A program made the translations under genes and the position numbers. This document shows, piece after piece, positions 34,749-45,447 of a stretch of 64,000 nt of DNA. Numbering within the stretch: the first letter of the stretch is position 1; the number at the start of each line of letters is the position of its first letter. The DNA comes from Hermatobates lingyangjiaoensis (lineage: Eukaryota > Arthropoda > Insecta > Hemiptera > Hermatobatidae). Under the pieces are notes generated by a model. That model was not told the DNA's origin. It was given only the letters and a program-made list of their open reading frames with translations, and searched no databases. The DNA is taken from positions 744,001 through 808,000 of the forward strand of contig JAPFBL010000166.1 of NCBI GenBank assembly GCA_026182355.1. Reading direction: 5' to 3'.

Positions 34749-35907
34749 TATACAAACTATCATTATTGATTTGTTGAAATGCTGTAGCTTGTAAAATCGC
34801 TCCATCGTACTTTCAGTGTCATTGAGTACTAATATATTTCCATTATTTAGGTCATTTCAGGAACTTTAAATCCCTCATAACTTAGAATGAACATTGTCGT
34901 AACAAAAACTTTAATAATTTGTTATTTTTACATTAAATTATCAAACACTAAAACAGTTGTTCCTAACCTGGGATACAGATGATCTTCTAGATATTGCGAG
35001 AAAAGTTCAAGTAAATAATAAAATATTATTATTATTATTCGAATATCTGAAGTTGCTGAGTCAGGATTCAGGACTGCCTTGTCAATGAAAACAAAACTTA
35101 GGAATGTCATGAATGCCCACGAAGACTTGCGTGTTGCTACTGTTGCACGCAACGTAGCCTAAGTATGAGTTTTTATAGTATCTCTGACAGTCGACGCGTT
35201 AACTTTCCTATTGCAATCCATGTTAATTACAAAGTTTAGTGTTGCTGACTGCTTGCGTGTTGAAATCCTCAATCAAATCTAAACCTTAAGAGTTTTAGGA
35301 TAAGCAGATATTCTCTTCCTTGGCTCTAGATCATCCCCGGACTCAATCTTTCCCGATAGGTTCTTTTTCTCATACTGCAGTTACATACAGTTATGATTTA
35401 TTTAGTAATATTTGTTCTACATGTATGTTATTTATTTTTTACATTTTATTTATTTTTTATTCCTTCCCTTGCCAGCGTATGTTGCCAACAATGGTTTTGC
35501 TGCTATGGCGAAGAGATCCTTCCCTGTGGTTTCACACGAAAGGCTCACATCTCCTCTTCTGATAGTTCTTCCGAAGGTTTTATTTCTGTATAACTTTGTC
35601 TATACATACGCATATATTAACACACTGCACATTAATAAACATAAGCCTTCCGTGGTAAGCCCAATGACCCCTCATGTTGTCATTCAAAGTTCCACAGATT
35701 CAGTTTCAATAATTGTTTCAAAGTGCATACCCTGATTCCCTATTCAAACTCTAATATCACTATAACTATATAAATAAAATTCTAATGTATGTATGAATAT
35801 ATTTAGTAAATTGAAAAATGGTCCACGCAGATTATAAAATGCAGATTTATAAACTTTAAATTACACAAAACGCGACACAGAAAAAAAGATAAAAAACACT
35901 TACTGAA
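34749..35907. other. AT-rich stretch, no supported gene
   Basis: Overlapping frames of 66-107 codons at 35.32-35.74 kb derive partly from TTTAT-rich DNA. The segment TTCTTTTTCCTTGCCAG-like near 35,470 resembles a splice acceptor, but no exon can be defended. Confidence 0.35.
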
Positions 35908-36066
35908 TTCAATATTTCGATTCAATATTTCGAACTGTTGTCCGTCATCAGGAGAAGACTAGAAGACTTTGATCGCGTTCCTTACTTCAACAATCTCTCC
36001 AACTTCGTCCTCTCTTTTAACATTCTCCTGATGATGAAAAACAGTTTCGAAATATTGAATATACAT
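35908..36066. repeat. Inverted hammerhead-like pair, family I
   Basis: The left arm (about 35,908-35,956, minus) and right arm (about 36,022-36,066, plus) share TTCAATATTTCGAAACTG-type sequence and TTCTCCTGATGA. Right core: CTGATGATGAAAAACAGTTT then CGAAATATTG; left, on the minus strand: CTGATGACGGACAACAGTTC then GAAATATTG. Both have intact box 1 and GAAA, short stem II (GAAA/TTTC, or GGAC/GTTC with a G-U) and stem III ATAT. The left arm carries a second ATTTCGATTCAATATTTCG unit. Confidence 0.7.
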
Positions 36067-37013
36067 ATATATTAAGAGATAAAAAATATAATATAAACTA
36101 ATAATAAGACTACGATAAGCATGAAAATAAAAATATAGAAGGTAATAACAATGAAAATAAATAAAATAAGAATAATAATAATAATGGTATAATAATAATA
36201 ATTATAAATTTAATATTATATATAGATACATAAATTGTAAAAAAATAAAATTTAAATATTTTATTAAAAAATAATAAAAAATTACAAAAGAGTAAAGGTT
36301 AAGATCAGGGTGAGAGCGAGCCCTAACGATGCATATAAATGCCTCTTCAGAAGCTCTAAGGGTGACAGGAAGGAAGTTAGACTCGGGGATTGGTTAAGGG
36401 ATTTGTACCTAAAAGCAATCATTATATTGTAATACCATGTAATAGCAACTTTTAGGTCAATTGATTTCTTTTTCATTTGATTTGTAATTCTTTCTATTTT
36501 TTTTTTTTTTTTAAAAAAGAATTCTGAATTTAGGGAGGATTAGTAAAGGATTATTTTAACGAGTTAGTCAGAGCGAACTAACTCTGGTTTTGAAGGCTCT
36601 CATAATGCACCTCTGTTTGTAAGATCCTGACAAGGAGCGTCTATTAAAACTTGCTGTACAGGCATTAAAAGATCACCAACTTGCTCTTGATGCTAAGCAC
36701 ACTAATTAGACATTCTCGACTGGCAACCCTTCTCCTTTACGGAGACTACCAAATCACCTTAAACAGATATATTTCTAGTATCTCTATTCAAATAAAATTA
36801 TTACTATCAGTCTGGTTTCTTTTATTTATTTTTTAATTCAATGAAAAAAATTAAATTAAGTTATTCATCCCATAGTGATTAGAATTAAAGTACAAATTAT
36901 TCCTATAATATATTTCTTTTTGAGTCGGTCATACCCATATTTTTTTTGTTTTAAGTACTTGTGTGAGGGAGAGAGATAAAGATGCGTGCGTAAGTGCGTG
37001 TATTTTTTTAATT
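36067..37013. other. AT-rich stretch, no supported gene
   Basis: TAATAA-rich at 36.15-36.27 kb, a poly-T tract near 36,499, nothing else recognised. Confidence 0.4.
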
Positions 37014-37014
37014 C

Positions 37015-37290
37015 GTTTAAACCGATCCCACAGCGGATTAAAAACGTCATCCCTTTATGGTATTTTTGTTTGATCGGTGATTCTACATTGGGAGTCCTAA
37101 ATTTTGCCCAACTCAAGTGTATTTAAAGTAGAGATCTCTAATGAATACCAGACATCGCACAGGCTCGGGACCGACGGCTTAACGTCCTCTCAGAGGGTCG
37201 ACGCACTAAGATTTATAGAATAAATCGAGGGCCAGGTGGGTATCGAACTCTGGACATATGAGTTGAGGGGTGAGTACGTTAACTCCGTGC
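37015..37290 (-). mobile_element. tRNA-derived SINE, copy 7 (long form)
   Basis: Minus strand. Head complement near 37,255-37,288, B box complement GGGTATCGAACTC near 37,238, body CAGACATCGCACAGGCTCGG, GACGGCTTAACGTCC and AATAAATCGAGGGCC. The 3' extension (TTTTTGTTTGATCGGTGATT, and GTTTAAACCGATCCC farther out) is colinear with copy 5. Confidence 0.9.
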
Positions 37291-39309
37291 GTATGTTTAT
37301 GAGAAGGTGTATATGTGTGTGTTGGCACACCATGTTTGTATGTGTATGTGCCGGAGTGCTGTGCGTCCAAACATTTTTCAACAAGCTTAAAATGGGTATA
37401 AACCACATAAAAAGACCTTACACTTTAAGATAGATGAGCTGAATAGAATGTGCGCAGTTTTTCATTATTAACTGTTCAATATAGCAGTCATATGTGATTG
37501 TACATCATTTTTTTCTTCTGGTCTACTAATGAAATGCTTAGTTAGATTACAGTGTCACATTACTGTACAACTAATATCATTAATAGCTTACTAAAAAATC
37601 AAAATTTTCCTAAAAATAATTAAAGCATGATGTCAAAATATTGCCTTCCAATTAAACTTTTTTAAAAAAATTGAAATATTTTTAACAATAGTGGTCATAC
37701 ATATTGACGGATTATAATGAATTCAAACACAGCACCTTACCTGAGGATGTGATGTTTAGTTTATTTTGTAAAATATAGAGATTTTATTAATTAAAGATTC
37801 ATATTTTTTTCATAACTACTAACTATAGGTTACTATCATTAACACAACGAATCTAAATGAAATTAATATGATGTAAATAAACATCTAGAATTTTAGATAT
37901 TTTAGTAGAGCTAACTCATTTGAAATGATGACAACATGGTATATTTTTCCAATTTATTTGCTTCCGTTTATTTGATTTCTTTATGGTATAAAACTAAAGA
38001 GAAGTATTAGGTGTTACCAATTTCATTAATAATTTATACAATATTTGAAGCATTTCGAGTAAACACAAGAATAACTTTCTTAAGACTATCTAAGCAAATA
38101 TTTGCAGGAAGTATACATTTTAGCGTTTTGCCCCTGCTATTATGTGCCTTTCATGTAGGGATTATTCATATGTTTGATGTATGATATTATCATTTTAAAA
38201 GGAATATGGCATGATATATAATGTGTAGTATGATGTTCTTTTATTTTTGTATTTTTTGAATCAATAAATTCAAGACTGGTTTTCTAATTTCTTACATATG
38301 CGTCTTAATATTTGTTTTTACTTTATTACTCTGGAGCATAGTAATTAGGAAAGAAAATTATTTTAATAATTTGACTAACTTACTTGTTTTGAGGCTCAAT
38401 TCATGTTACTTTATGTCTGTCTGCATGCAGATGTTTGTGAGAGACGTTAATATTTTCTTATCACTCTTCAAATTGCAAGATGAGACAAATCTAAATGCCA
38501 TTTGACAATCATACAGTTTTCGGTGTTCTAAAAAATCCGTATTGTTTTCGGTTAATGTTGAAGCGTGTACTAGAACACTAGACCCTACAATCAGTTCGAA
38601 ATATTCCAAAAAAAGGATTCCGTACTTCTTTAAAAAACCTTCATTCTCTACCTGCAGGCTATCCTGGCGTTACATATCAATAAAAAAAAGGTAATAATAC
38701 TAACCAATTTGAATAATTTTTTTATACCGGTCTACGAGATTTATGAAATCAGTATTCTAAAGTATTTGCGATAAAGTTTTAGTAAATTCCATTTTCTAAG
38801 AATGAAATCCATTAGAAGTTCAAAAAAAAGCTAATATAAAGAAGAAAAGGTGTATAATTTATACTAACTGATTATATGAAATATTGTATAAGAAATAAAG
38901 GTTATACAAATCAATTTAAAACAAAAAATAACAACTGCTTTTTATTAACTTTCAAATTCTTATATAGAATGAACTGTAAACAAATAAAGGAATATCACAT
39001 TTTAACGTGAACCAAAAGTTAATATCAAACTTTGTAGAAAAAAATACCAGAAGTCACTGTCAAGTGAAATCAAAATGGAATGAAATGGCAAACGCTAATT
39101 TTACACTTTTACAGTTCTTTAAGATTTCAAGCACGAAGATGACTTGAAGGAAAAAAAATGCCATTAAAAGTTGTTGGGAATAAAACTCGCAGTCAACTAA
39201 GTATTCAGATTGTATTTTTAAAAATATGTTAGTCTATATAATTTACTGTTATTTATAGCTTTATAGCTTATATCTTTTCAAGATTTACAATTATACTGTA
39301 TATATCTTT
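37291..39309. other. AT-rich stretch, nothing recognised
   Basis: A TG-rich segment at 37,290-37,350 explains overlapping Cys/His-rich frames. No gene supported. Confidence 0.45.
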
Positions 39310-39546
39310 GGGGGGCCAGGTTAGCTCAGTGGTTAACGTGCTCGCCTCTAAACTGCTGGGTCAGGGGTTCGATACCCTCGATTTATTCACTTGGGAAGTG
39401 AATAAATTTGAGCACATCGACCCTCGAAGAGGACGTTAAACCGTCTCTCTTCAACCTGTATGATTCCGGGTTCTCGTTAAAAATCCCTACTTTAAAAACA
39501 CTTGAGTTAAGCTTAATTTAGGACTCCCATTATAGAATCAATAATC
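39310..39546 (+). mobile_element. tRNA-derived SINE, copy 8 (best tRNA-like head)
   Basis: GGGGGCCAGGTTAGCTCAGT then GGTTAACGTGCTCGCCTC forms an A box and D-arm-like region, and CAGGGGTTCGATACCC is a near-consensus B box (about 39,363-39,377). The body and 3' end (TTAGGACTCCCATTATAGAA) match the other copies. The head lacks a full acceptor stem, so this is a retroposon rather than a tRNA gene. Confidence 0.92.
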
Positions 39547-40412
39547 ATTGTTTTGTATAACAAAGGACAAATATTAGGACTGTGTGTGAACTCGTTTTGA
39601 AATGAGATGAAAATTTTCAGCATGTTCATAATATGGGATTTTTTTTCTTCATTTGAATGTATTATCACTAATTACAATTGAATTCATTAAAATTTATGTT
39701 GAAATTATACATTATTTAACCCAATATTTAGATTTAACCTTCATAATTAAGAATGAAAAATGTATTACCTCTTTGTCATACTAATATTATGAATTATAAT
39801 ACAGTATTTGTTTATTCGAATCAATATCTTTGAGACAATGTATTTGAAATATTCATTCTTGAAATAATGAAATAAGTTAGCCACCTCTGGTTTTCGCCAC
39901 CAGGTTAAATTGCACAAGAGGTAGGCATAAAAGAAAGTCCACCTGTTGATTCTTTAGAAAACATTCCTGCTAACAAGGCTGAAGTGGTTTTTCCTCTTTC
40001 TGGTATTTTTTTCTTCACTTTCATATTTACTTGTTTATGATTTTTGCTTACATTGAACAACATTTTTTTCAGATGTAATTCAGAAACTTTTAATGTAACC
40101 TTTTTACAAATTCATATAATACTCACTTCTATTATTGAAGAAATAATGAACTTTCAGTATAAATTATATAATATAGAGTGAAGAATATTCTCCTACTTTA
40201 AGTATGTGATATAAATTTGAATGATGAGATCTAGAAGACTGTACCAGTAAGAGTCACTGTTCTAAATTCATGTCAAATCTAATGAATCTACCATTAGCGA
40301 ACCTTAACTAGGGTATGGGTTTGATGCTGGATTAGGGTTTGAGTTATTAATTCGCAAGGACAGATAGCATAATCCACGACATTTGCATAGCGAAGTGGAA
40401 TTGCACTTTTCT
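39547..40412. other. AT-rich stretch, nothing recognised
   Basis: No feature supported. Confidence 0.45.
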
Positions 40413-40502
40413 TCTTTAAAGAAAGTATCTCTCGTAAGTCCTTGATATCGTACAACCTCACTGCTGACGGCTTCAGTCCTCTCCGAGGGATGTGTACTTA
40501 TG
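40413..40502 (-). mobile_element. tRNA-derived SINE, body fragment
   Basis: AAAGAAAGTATCTCTCGTAA, then GTCCTTGATATCGTACAACC, TGACGGCTTCAGTCCTCTCC and GAGGGATGTGTACTTA match the SINE body on the minus strand. The head is missing. Confidence 0.65.
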
Positions 40503-40867
40503 GTTCTGAAATATAGTTAATACAAATTGAATAAATAATAACTAAAAACACTGATACATGAATGTCACAATTCAAACAAATTTGGATTTTTTTTAAAAAA
40601 AAAAACCTTGGATATTCATGTTTACAAACATGTGAGTGTGTTGAAACAACTTACAGTTGTAAACTGTTCTATCTCTGTTACGTCTAACTTGGAGTAAAAA
40701 AAAAAGAGGGTCTACTGTCTATAGCTTTCTTAGAAAAAAACCTAAGGATTTAAGGCTACTTCCTTTGTCTTCCTCATAAATTATATCCACGAAGATATTT
40801 TTGATTTCAATGGAAACTGTGAAATATTTTTTTACAGAAAACAAAGATGCATGCAAATAATGACTCT

Positions 40868-41406
40868 ATATAGGCTCGATATCAGAAATACTTGATTATA
40901 TAAATTCACTTAGAGCAAGAAATAGAGAAATATCTCAACTTTGATGAGCAGTCATATATAGATTCATAAATAATAGAAGACTGAATGCAGTAGAGATTAC
41001 CGTGACCTGTATTCTTAAGACCCGATTATTTAAGGAGGGATGATCAAGGGGAAGTTTGAGAGGGTTAGAAAAATACAACGACCCATCCAAATTGATGGAA
41101 GGTATGAACATAATTCTGTTTTTGAAAGAGTATACCACTTATATCTGTTATATACTTATTATTAAGTTCACGTACTATGTTATAAAGTTAGAATAAGTTT
41201 GGGCGACCTGAATATAAATCTGGTATCCTTTGACTTACAACTGAGAGACTTCAAATCATGTATCTTCATATGCTTTTATTTATTTATGTTGTAGTAACTG
41301 TAAAAACTGTAGGCGATATCATTTGAACATATTTATGTATAATTTGTTATATCTATTTATTGTAATAATTACAAATAACATATATTCATTAGTCTTCTCC
41401 ATTAAT
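40868..41406 (-). repeat. Left arm of the fold-back structure
   Basis: Reads as the complement of 43,610-44,148. The frame at 40,935-41,138 (67 codons) is duplicated in the other arm and shows no family signature; its conservation is explained by the recent duplication. Confidence 0.85.
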
Positions 41407-42984
41407 AATGACTATATAGATATAAATTTCAGATAGATGAAGATACTTCTCATGAATCGCATTATAATGAGAAAGATAATTAATTATCTTAAGAGTAATT
41501 TGAAGGAATAACGCTATCTTTCGTGTATTTTTTTCATTATGAAACTTTTTGCATATGTAAAGATACCAAATCGACCTCTTTCAAAAATCACTTGTAACTA
41601 TTCATAAACTAACTGTTTCATGATTTTCAATTTATAAAGTTTTTAAATATTAATCCTTTTTTTTAGAAAACAACATGGATTATTGTTTTCTAATGTTAGT
41701 AATTAACTACAGATTAAGTTAGTCACTTTCGAAAATAGCTGACGAACACAGAGAGCCTTTAGCTTAAAGTCAGTGAGAGTTATGTGATTGTAATTTTCTG
41801 CTCCAAGAGCTTTAGCAGGGGTTCCCTTAGTTGGCGCACATGGAATAGAACTTTCCAACGTGTGTTAAACATCAGACTCCAGAGACTGGCTACTATCATT
41901 TTTCATGGTACAGAGAGTCCTTCAGAGACTATATATTTTCATTGACACATTACGAAGGGTTTAAAACAATACTCAGAAAATTACAAATGACATATGCTTA
42001 TAGCCACAAATCGATTTCTCAGTTCAATAAGTTGCACTGATAACTTATACTGCAGTCCAGGTGCCACACCAATATAGAACTAGAAGAGGCTGGAAAAGAA
42101 CAAAAAGAAAAGCCAGAAGTTCTTGTAACACGAGTAAATAGCTATATGTATATAATAGCTATAGACAGATCTGATTATATGCAGATATTAGACAAAGAAA
42201 TTTAAGAAAATCTTCGGGAGTCTCACAATCAAATTACAACGTCAGATGAATAAAAGAATATCTGCTGCTAACAACATATTGTTTGAAAAGAGTTTGTAAT
42301 CCATGACAGAGGAATTTAGTCTGGCTTACCTCTATTAAACATAAAAATCACAAGGGAAGACACCCGCTGAGACCTATCATTTCTCAAGTAACAAGCTCCA
42401 ACTACCCGTTGGAGTATAAAAATTTATAATTATTATATATTTGTACCTATATAATTTCATTATAGGAGATATGAAACCTGAAAGAGGCACAAGATCATTG
42501 AATGTTGAAGAGCGAAGTAAAGTTTTATGGAAGAGGTACTGAGTTAGTGTAGCGAACTCTCAGAGTGAAGGGAAAAAAAGCTAAATGATATAAAAATCTT
42601 ATCTCCCTCTACATAAAATAATATAAAAATACGTAAAAAAAGAAAAACATTTTAAAAAATCGTAAGATGTAATAAAAAACGAACTATACATTAAAAATAA
42701 ATAAGTAACAAATTTATTTGAAAATACTAAATAAGTAATAATAAAGAAAAATGTACGATTTTGATTAAACCCACAGGAGATAAATAATTTTTTCTTCTGA
42801 TGAACCCAAAGTAGTATTGGCGCTGCGATCAGGAATCTGCCTAAGAACCTGTAAAGAAAAGAAGGTTTCCATGTATTATTTATCTTATTTATCCTTGTTT
42901 CCTGCCACTCCTGGTTGGTAGCACTGACTGTGTGTCTCTTCTATGAGACTTTACTCAGACATCGCTTGTTTTCAGTACGACTCA

Positions 42985-43025
42985 CATCTTTCTGCCTGAT
43001 GACAAGGTAGTCGAAATACAATAGT
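42985..43025 (+). repeat. Possible hammerhead-like motif in fold-back spacer
   Basis: CCTGATGACAAGGTAGTCG then AAATACAATAG: box 1 and GAAA are intact, but stem II can only form by using bases of box 1 (GAC/GTC). Treated as a degraded relative of family D. Confidence 0.3.
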
Positions 43026-43609
43026 AATTTTTTGTGATTTTATGTGTGTATTTCCAGTAATTTATTATGTATGTATTAAAGATCAGTCCAAAACGCATTA
43101 ACATACTTATCATTGCGGCGTGCTTTTGAATAATTAACACAAAAGTGGAAATATATTTTTACGGATGCTCACTTGGAGTTCCTTGACCCTATTTTGGCTA
43201 CTAGTGTAGATGATATCCGTATTAGTAGATGGGTAGAGTAATAATGGTAGAACCAACTACATATGACAAAATATTATTATATTTAATGTATAATTGGTCA
43301 TTTTCTTAGAAGGACTGTATAGGTAAACATTAAACAATGTTAAACAATATGATATTCATTTATTAACTGGTAGAATATTTTATAAATTTGTTTAAAAATG
43401 AATAAAACGTTTTGATAAATATTTATTGAAGTACTAACAAAACTTAAAAAATTATTTCAAACACAATTAAGATGGATAAATATATGCTTTCTCCTTATTT
43501 TTGGCTGTTTGTTTAGGGCGGTGAAGGGACTCCACCGTTTATCCTGGGAAGCTGCATCTGGTCTGCTATTTTGAAATTACCCCTTTTGTTACAAAATTAA
43601 TAAAACAGC

Positions 43610-44148
43610 ATTAATGAAGAAGACTAATGAATATATGTTATTTGTAATTATTACAATAAATAGATATAACAAATTATACATAAATATGTTCAAATGATAT
43701 CGCCTACAGTTTTTACAGTTACTACAACATAAATAAATAAAAGCATATGAAGATACATGATTTGAAGTCTCTCAGTTGTAAGTCAAAGGATACCAGATTT
43801 ATATTCAGGTCGCCCAAACTTATTCTAACTTTATAACATAGTACGTGAACTTAATAATAAGTATATAACAGATATAAGTGGTATACTCTTTCAAAAACAG
43901 AATTATGTTCGTACCTTCCATCAATTTGGATGGGTCGTTGTATTTTTCTAACCCTCTCAAACTTCCCCTTGATCATCCCTCCTTAAATAATCGGGTCTTA
44001 AGAATACAGGTCACGGTAATCTCTACTGCATTCAGTCTTCTATTATTTATGAATCTATATATGACTGCTCATCAAAGTTGAGATATTTCTCTATTTCTTG
44101 CTCTAAGTGAATTTATAAAATCAAGTATTTCTGATATCGAGCCTATAT
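43610..44148 (+). repeat. Right arm of the fold-back structure
   Basis: Inverted match to 40,868-41,406. Both arms lack known transposon motifs. The high identity over about 540 bp makes this one of the youngest rearrangements in the window. Confidence 0.85.
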
Positions 44149-44874
44149 GATCTTGGTTTTATAAAGATGTTAAAACTGACATTGAATCTGTTACAATTTA
44201 AAAAAAATGGTCATTTCTTGATCGGCTGCACTCGACAGCTTCCTTGATTGTGGTAAGTTCTGCATTAAAAATATTAGGTTCATTACGACGGAGCCAGGAC
44301 ATTATTAACTTCTCAGGTGTTATGCACAACCCACTCCATGATTAGAGATTTATTCGTGGGTGTAAAAATGGTCATGGTCTGAGAATATGTGTTCAATTTC
44401 ATGGAGCATTTTATTGTATAAAATTCCTGAAATTCCTCTCTTGCGTTCTTTTTTTAAGTTATCAATGATCCTTAACTCCTTATAATTTCATGGATAGGAA
44501 CAACAGCACCTCTCCACGTTTCTTATTCTAAAATTCTGTAATCGAGTGATTGTTTGAAGGCACTGCATTAAAGTAGGTTTCATTTAAAGAAGAAATGAGG
44601 CAAGAATCAACTGGTTTAGCCTTTAGACTGTAATGTAGAGAGCTCATCGTTTTTGCATGTGTGCAGCATCGTTATGCGGCATCATTAAGGTTAGATGATA
44701 TAAATTTTTTGTACCAATTCAAAATTCTCCCGAAGCCAACCTCGTGCTTTAGGTTATAATAATGTGGTCTGATGGTTGGAATCAAGCACCTCTATTCTGT
44801 TCCGGAATTAAAGCAATGCATACATTACACTAGTTGCCAAGTCATAAAAAAAATTAAATGTATATATAACAATA
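44149..44874. other. Stretch of more even base composition, unassigned
   Basis: 44,220-44,830 is less AT-rich than its surroundings, and its minus-strand translation contains short open pieces interrupted by stops. It may be an old transposase or retroelement body, but no motif supports a family. Confidence 0.35.
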
Positions 44875-45000
44875 TTTTACAAGAAACACGGAAAACAAAA
44901 ATGAATGTCTAAACCACAGTAAGAAAATCAATATTATCTCAATGTCAGTTGAACTTGGACAAAGCCCACATGTTTTGGTTGGAAGATGTGTTGGGTTTTT

Positions 45001-45043
45001 AACTCTGACGAAGACCGCTTGTTACGGTTGAAAAATCTTAGTC
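45001..45043 (+). ncRNA. Hammerhead-ribozyme-like motif, family A
   Basis: ACT then CTGACGA (45,005-45,011), stem II ACCG/CGGT, GAAA (45,030-45,033), AAATCT region, T, AGTC. Distal TGGG (44,992-44,995) with CCCA (45,051-45,054). Stem III has A in place of G (AAATCT), so it keeps only its closing A-U pair. Confidence 0.6.
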
Positions 45044-45170
45044 TTTTTACCCCATTTTATATTGTGCTTGAATCATTGATTGTTATTTCACGTGTTTATG
45101 TTAATCCTTTATATATATATATATATATATATATAACAAATTCAATAATATATCAACCGTTGGATAGAAT

Positions 45171-45354
45171 AGGTGTATAATGTAATCGGGATTCGGTCAA
45201 TTTTCCAGGATCAAAATCAAACTCTCAATGCCAACGTTTCGGTTTTATTTAAAACCTTTTTCTAAAAAGGTTTTAAATAAAACCGAAACGTTGGCATTGA
45301 GAGTTTGATTTTGATCCTGGAAAATTGACCGAATCCCGATTACATTATACACCT
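45171..45354. repeat. Perfect 184-nt palindrome, family C
   Basis: By eye the two 91-bp arms (45,171-45,261 and 45,264-45,354) are exact inverse copies around a two-base loop. Each arm holds AACCGAAACGTTGGCATTG. The centre is CCTTTTTCTAAAAAGG, where box 1 would be expected: CTAAAAA stands in for CTGANGA. Stem II GGTTTT/AAAACC, GAAA and stem III ACGT plus T are kept. A diverged copy at 61.9 kb has TTATGA at the same place, suggesting an ancestral CTGATGA. Confidence 0.85.
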
Positions 45355-45447
45355 ATATATATATATATAAAGATTTCACATAAACATGTGAAATAACAAT
45401 CAATGATCAAACCACAATAAGAAATGGGAAAACAAGACTAAGATCTG

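Larger units (their letters stand above)
40868..44148. mobile_element. 3.28-kb fold-back structure with ~541-bp inverted arms
   Basis: The left arm 40,868-41,406 and right arm 43,610-44,148 are inverted copies with few differences; both carry the same 67-codon frame differing at one residue. The spacer (41,407-43,609) is 2.2 kb of AT-rich DNA with no recognisable transposase. The arms end at ATATAGG / CCTATAT outside and near ATTAATG inside. No convincing target-site duplication is visible. It could be a fold-back/MULE-like element with long terminal inverted repeats or a local inverted duplication. Confidence 0.75.

Noticed and set aside
35320..35735. Three overlapping frames up to 107 codons preceded by a pyrimidine tract and CAG
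   Set aside because: The acceptor-like string is plausible, but no frame has a downstream donor, a domain or support from a neighbour.
39312..39385. tRNA gene
   Set aside because: A and B boxes are good, but no full cloverleaf with paired acceptor stem can be drawn, and the same head with the same body recurs at many sites, as in a SINE.
40935..41138. 67-codon protein apparently conserved with a frame at 43,878-44,081
   Set aside because: The two frames lie in the two arms of the fold-back, so identity reflects duplication and not selection on a protein.
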